A stretch of 64,000 nt of DNA from Bathynomus jamesi (lineage: Eukaryota; Arthropoda; Malacostraca; Isopoda; Cirolanidae), in the NCBI GenBank assembly GCA_023014485.1, contig JAJOZX010012279.1, positions 51,142 to 115,141 of the forward strand, read 5' to 3'. This document shows positions 63,390 to 64,000 of the stretch, one piece after another (the first letter of the stretch is position 1; each line of letters begins with the position of its first letter). Below the pieces are notes generated by a model. The model was given only the letters and a program-made list of their open reading frames with translations. It was not told where the DNA came from and ran no database searches. The position numbers and the translations under genes were made by a program.

Positions 63390-64000
63390 GCCCCACGAGT
63401 GATCATGTCAGCAGGATTCTGTTTTGTTTCCACATATCTAAAGTAAATAGGCTAATTATATTCTCTACAGATATCCAATTTGGCCATTTCTAAATCTTTA
63501 AGGCGATTTTTCACAAATTTAGATTTTGCATCAACGCAAATATTGATGAACTCAAACTCAATTTCATCATAGGCAGTTACTATAGTTGGCAAGCATTTAA
63601 AGGTCTAGACTACACTCATCAGTTCAAGTTTGGATATATTGTAAGATTTAAGAGGAGCTACGTTTGCTTTTGCAAAAATGAAATTTGAATGTGATTTATT
63701 GCAAGCATACACCACTAATCCATAACATGTTTGAGAAATATCACAAAATATGTGAAGTCCATACAAACTTTCAGAAATCAAAGTACATCTGGGAAAAGAT
63801 AAACTAGGTAGACATGCATAGTTCGATTTTAGTCTTTCCCATATCAATTTGATATCAGCTGGTAATTCATCCCAATCAAGTTTAGGTTTAATTGACCAAA
63901 TACTTCTCATTAAAATCCTACCTTTGACTGTCACAGGTAAAACTATATCAAAGGGGTCAAATAACTTAGATATTTGCGATAAGATCTTTCTTTTAGTAGT
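63390..64000 (-). pseudogene. BEL/Pao RT-RNase H region, continues past window end
   Basis: Minus strand 63934-63605: 'LDWDELPADIKLIWERLKSN' and 'YGLHIFCDISQTCYGLVVYA' (RNase H first acidic block), 'ANVAPLKSYNISKLELMSVV' (second). It goes on below 63605 in the same family pattern to 'YVETKQNPADMITRG' near 63440-63395. A stop near 63452 and one near 63606 break it. May be the same family as the integrase fragment at 37.4-39.0 kb, which covers the next part of pol. Confidence 0.8.

Overview
The window reads as an arthropod nuclear genome segment made almost entirely of transposable elements and virus-like elements. Evidence: spliced genes with GT/AG junctions, very long (TA)n microsatellites, CR1/L2-type LINEs, Penelope-like elements (PLEs), BEL/Pao and Gypsy retrotransposons, Tc1/mariner, piggyBac and hAT elements, 5S-derived and tRNA-derived SINEs, and one decayed Polinton/Maverick. 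The load suits a crustacean or chelicerate, but the sequence alone does not fix the taxon. I recognise no ordinary host gene.

Layout. 1-6.7 kb: two related decayed LINEs (+) around an inverted PLE doublet and a mariner fragment, each bordered by (TA)n. 6.7-9.5 kb: (TA)n, a 5S rRNA-derived SINE (-), a degenerate satellite and a candidate promoter. 9.5-13.6 kb: a long CR1-type LINE (-) with an esterase ORF1, endonuclease and reverse transcriptase. 14-19 kb: a Gypsy element (+) split by a DNA transposon with CACTG ends; removing it restores the Gypsy frame. 19.6-24.9 kb: a second, larger PLE (full-length minus copy with two pseudo-LTRs, plus an inverted truncated copy) carrying hammerhead-ribozyme-like motifs and a hAT-like MITE. 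25-32.5 kb: MITEs, SINEs, long inverted repeats and an isolated 5' exon resembling the Polinton polymerase exon 1. 32.7-39 kb: piggyBac inside a hAT gene, a mariner copy and a BEL/Pao integrase fragment. 40.05-42.76 kb: a transposon with 8-bp target duplications and a nearly intact transposase.

42.9-59.3 kb is the Polinton. The plus strand carries, in order, packaging ATPase, two small conserved proteins, integrase with chromodomain, penton-like protein, basic virion-like protein, major capsid protein and cysteine protease. The minus strand carries protein-primed DNA polymerase B and several unknown genes. The polymerase gene appears to have two 5' exons at 58-59.2 kb, so the plus-strand gene block lies within its intron. 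A MITE and a hAT element later broke the polymerase. Most genes are pseudogenes; the protease and the basic protein remain open.

59.6-64 kb: nested palindromes (one about 1 kb), a mariner remnant, a CR1-type LINE between (GA)n tracts, and a BEL/Pao fragment running off the end. Boundaries come from reading by eye; no alignment or database search was run.
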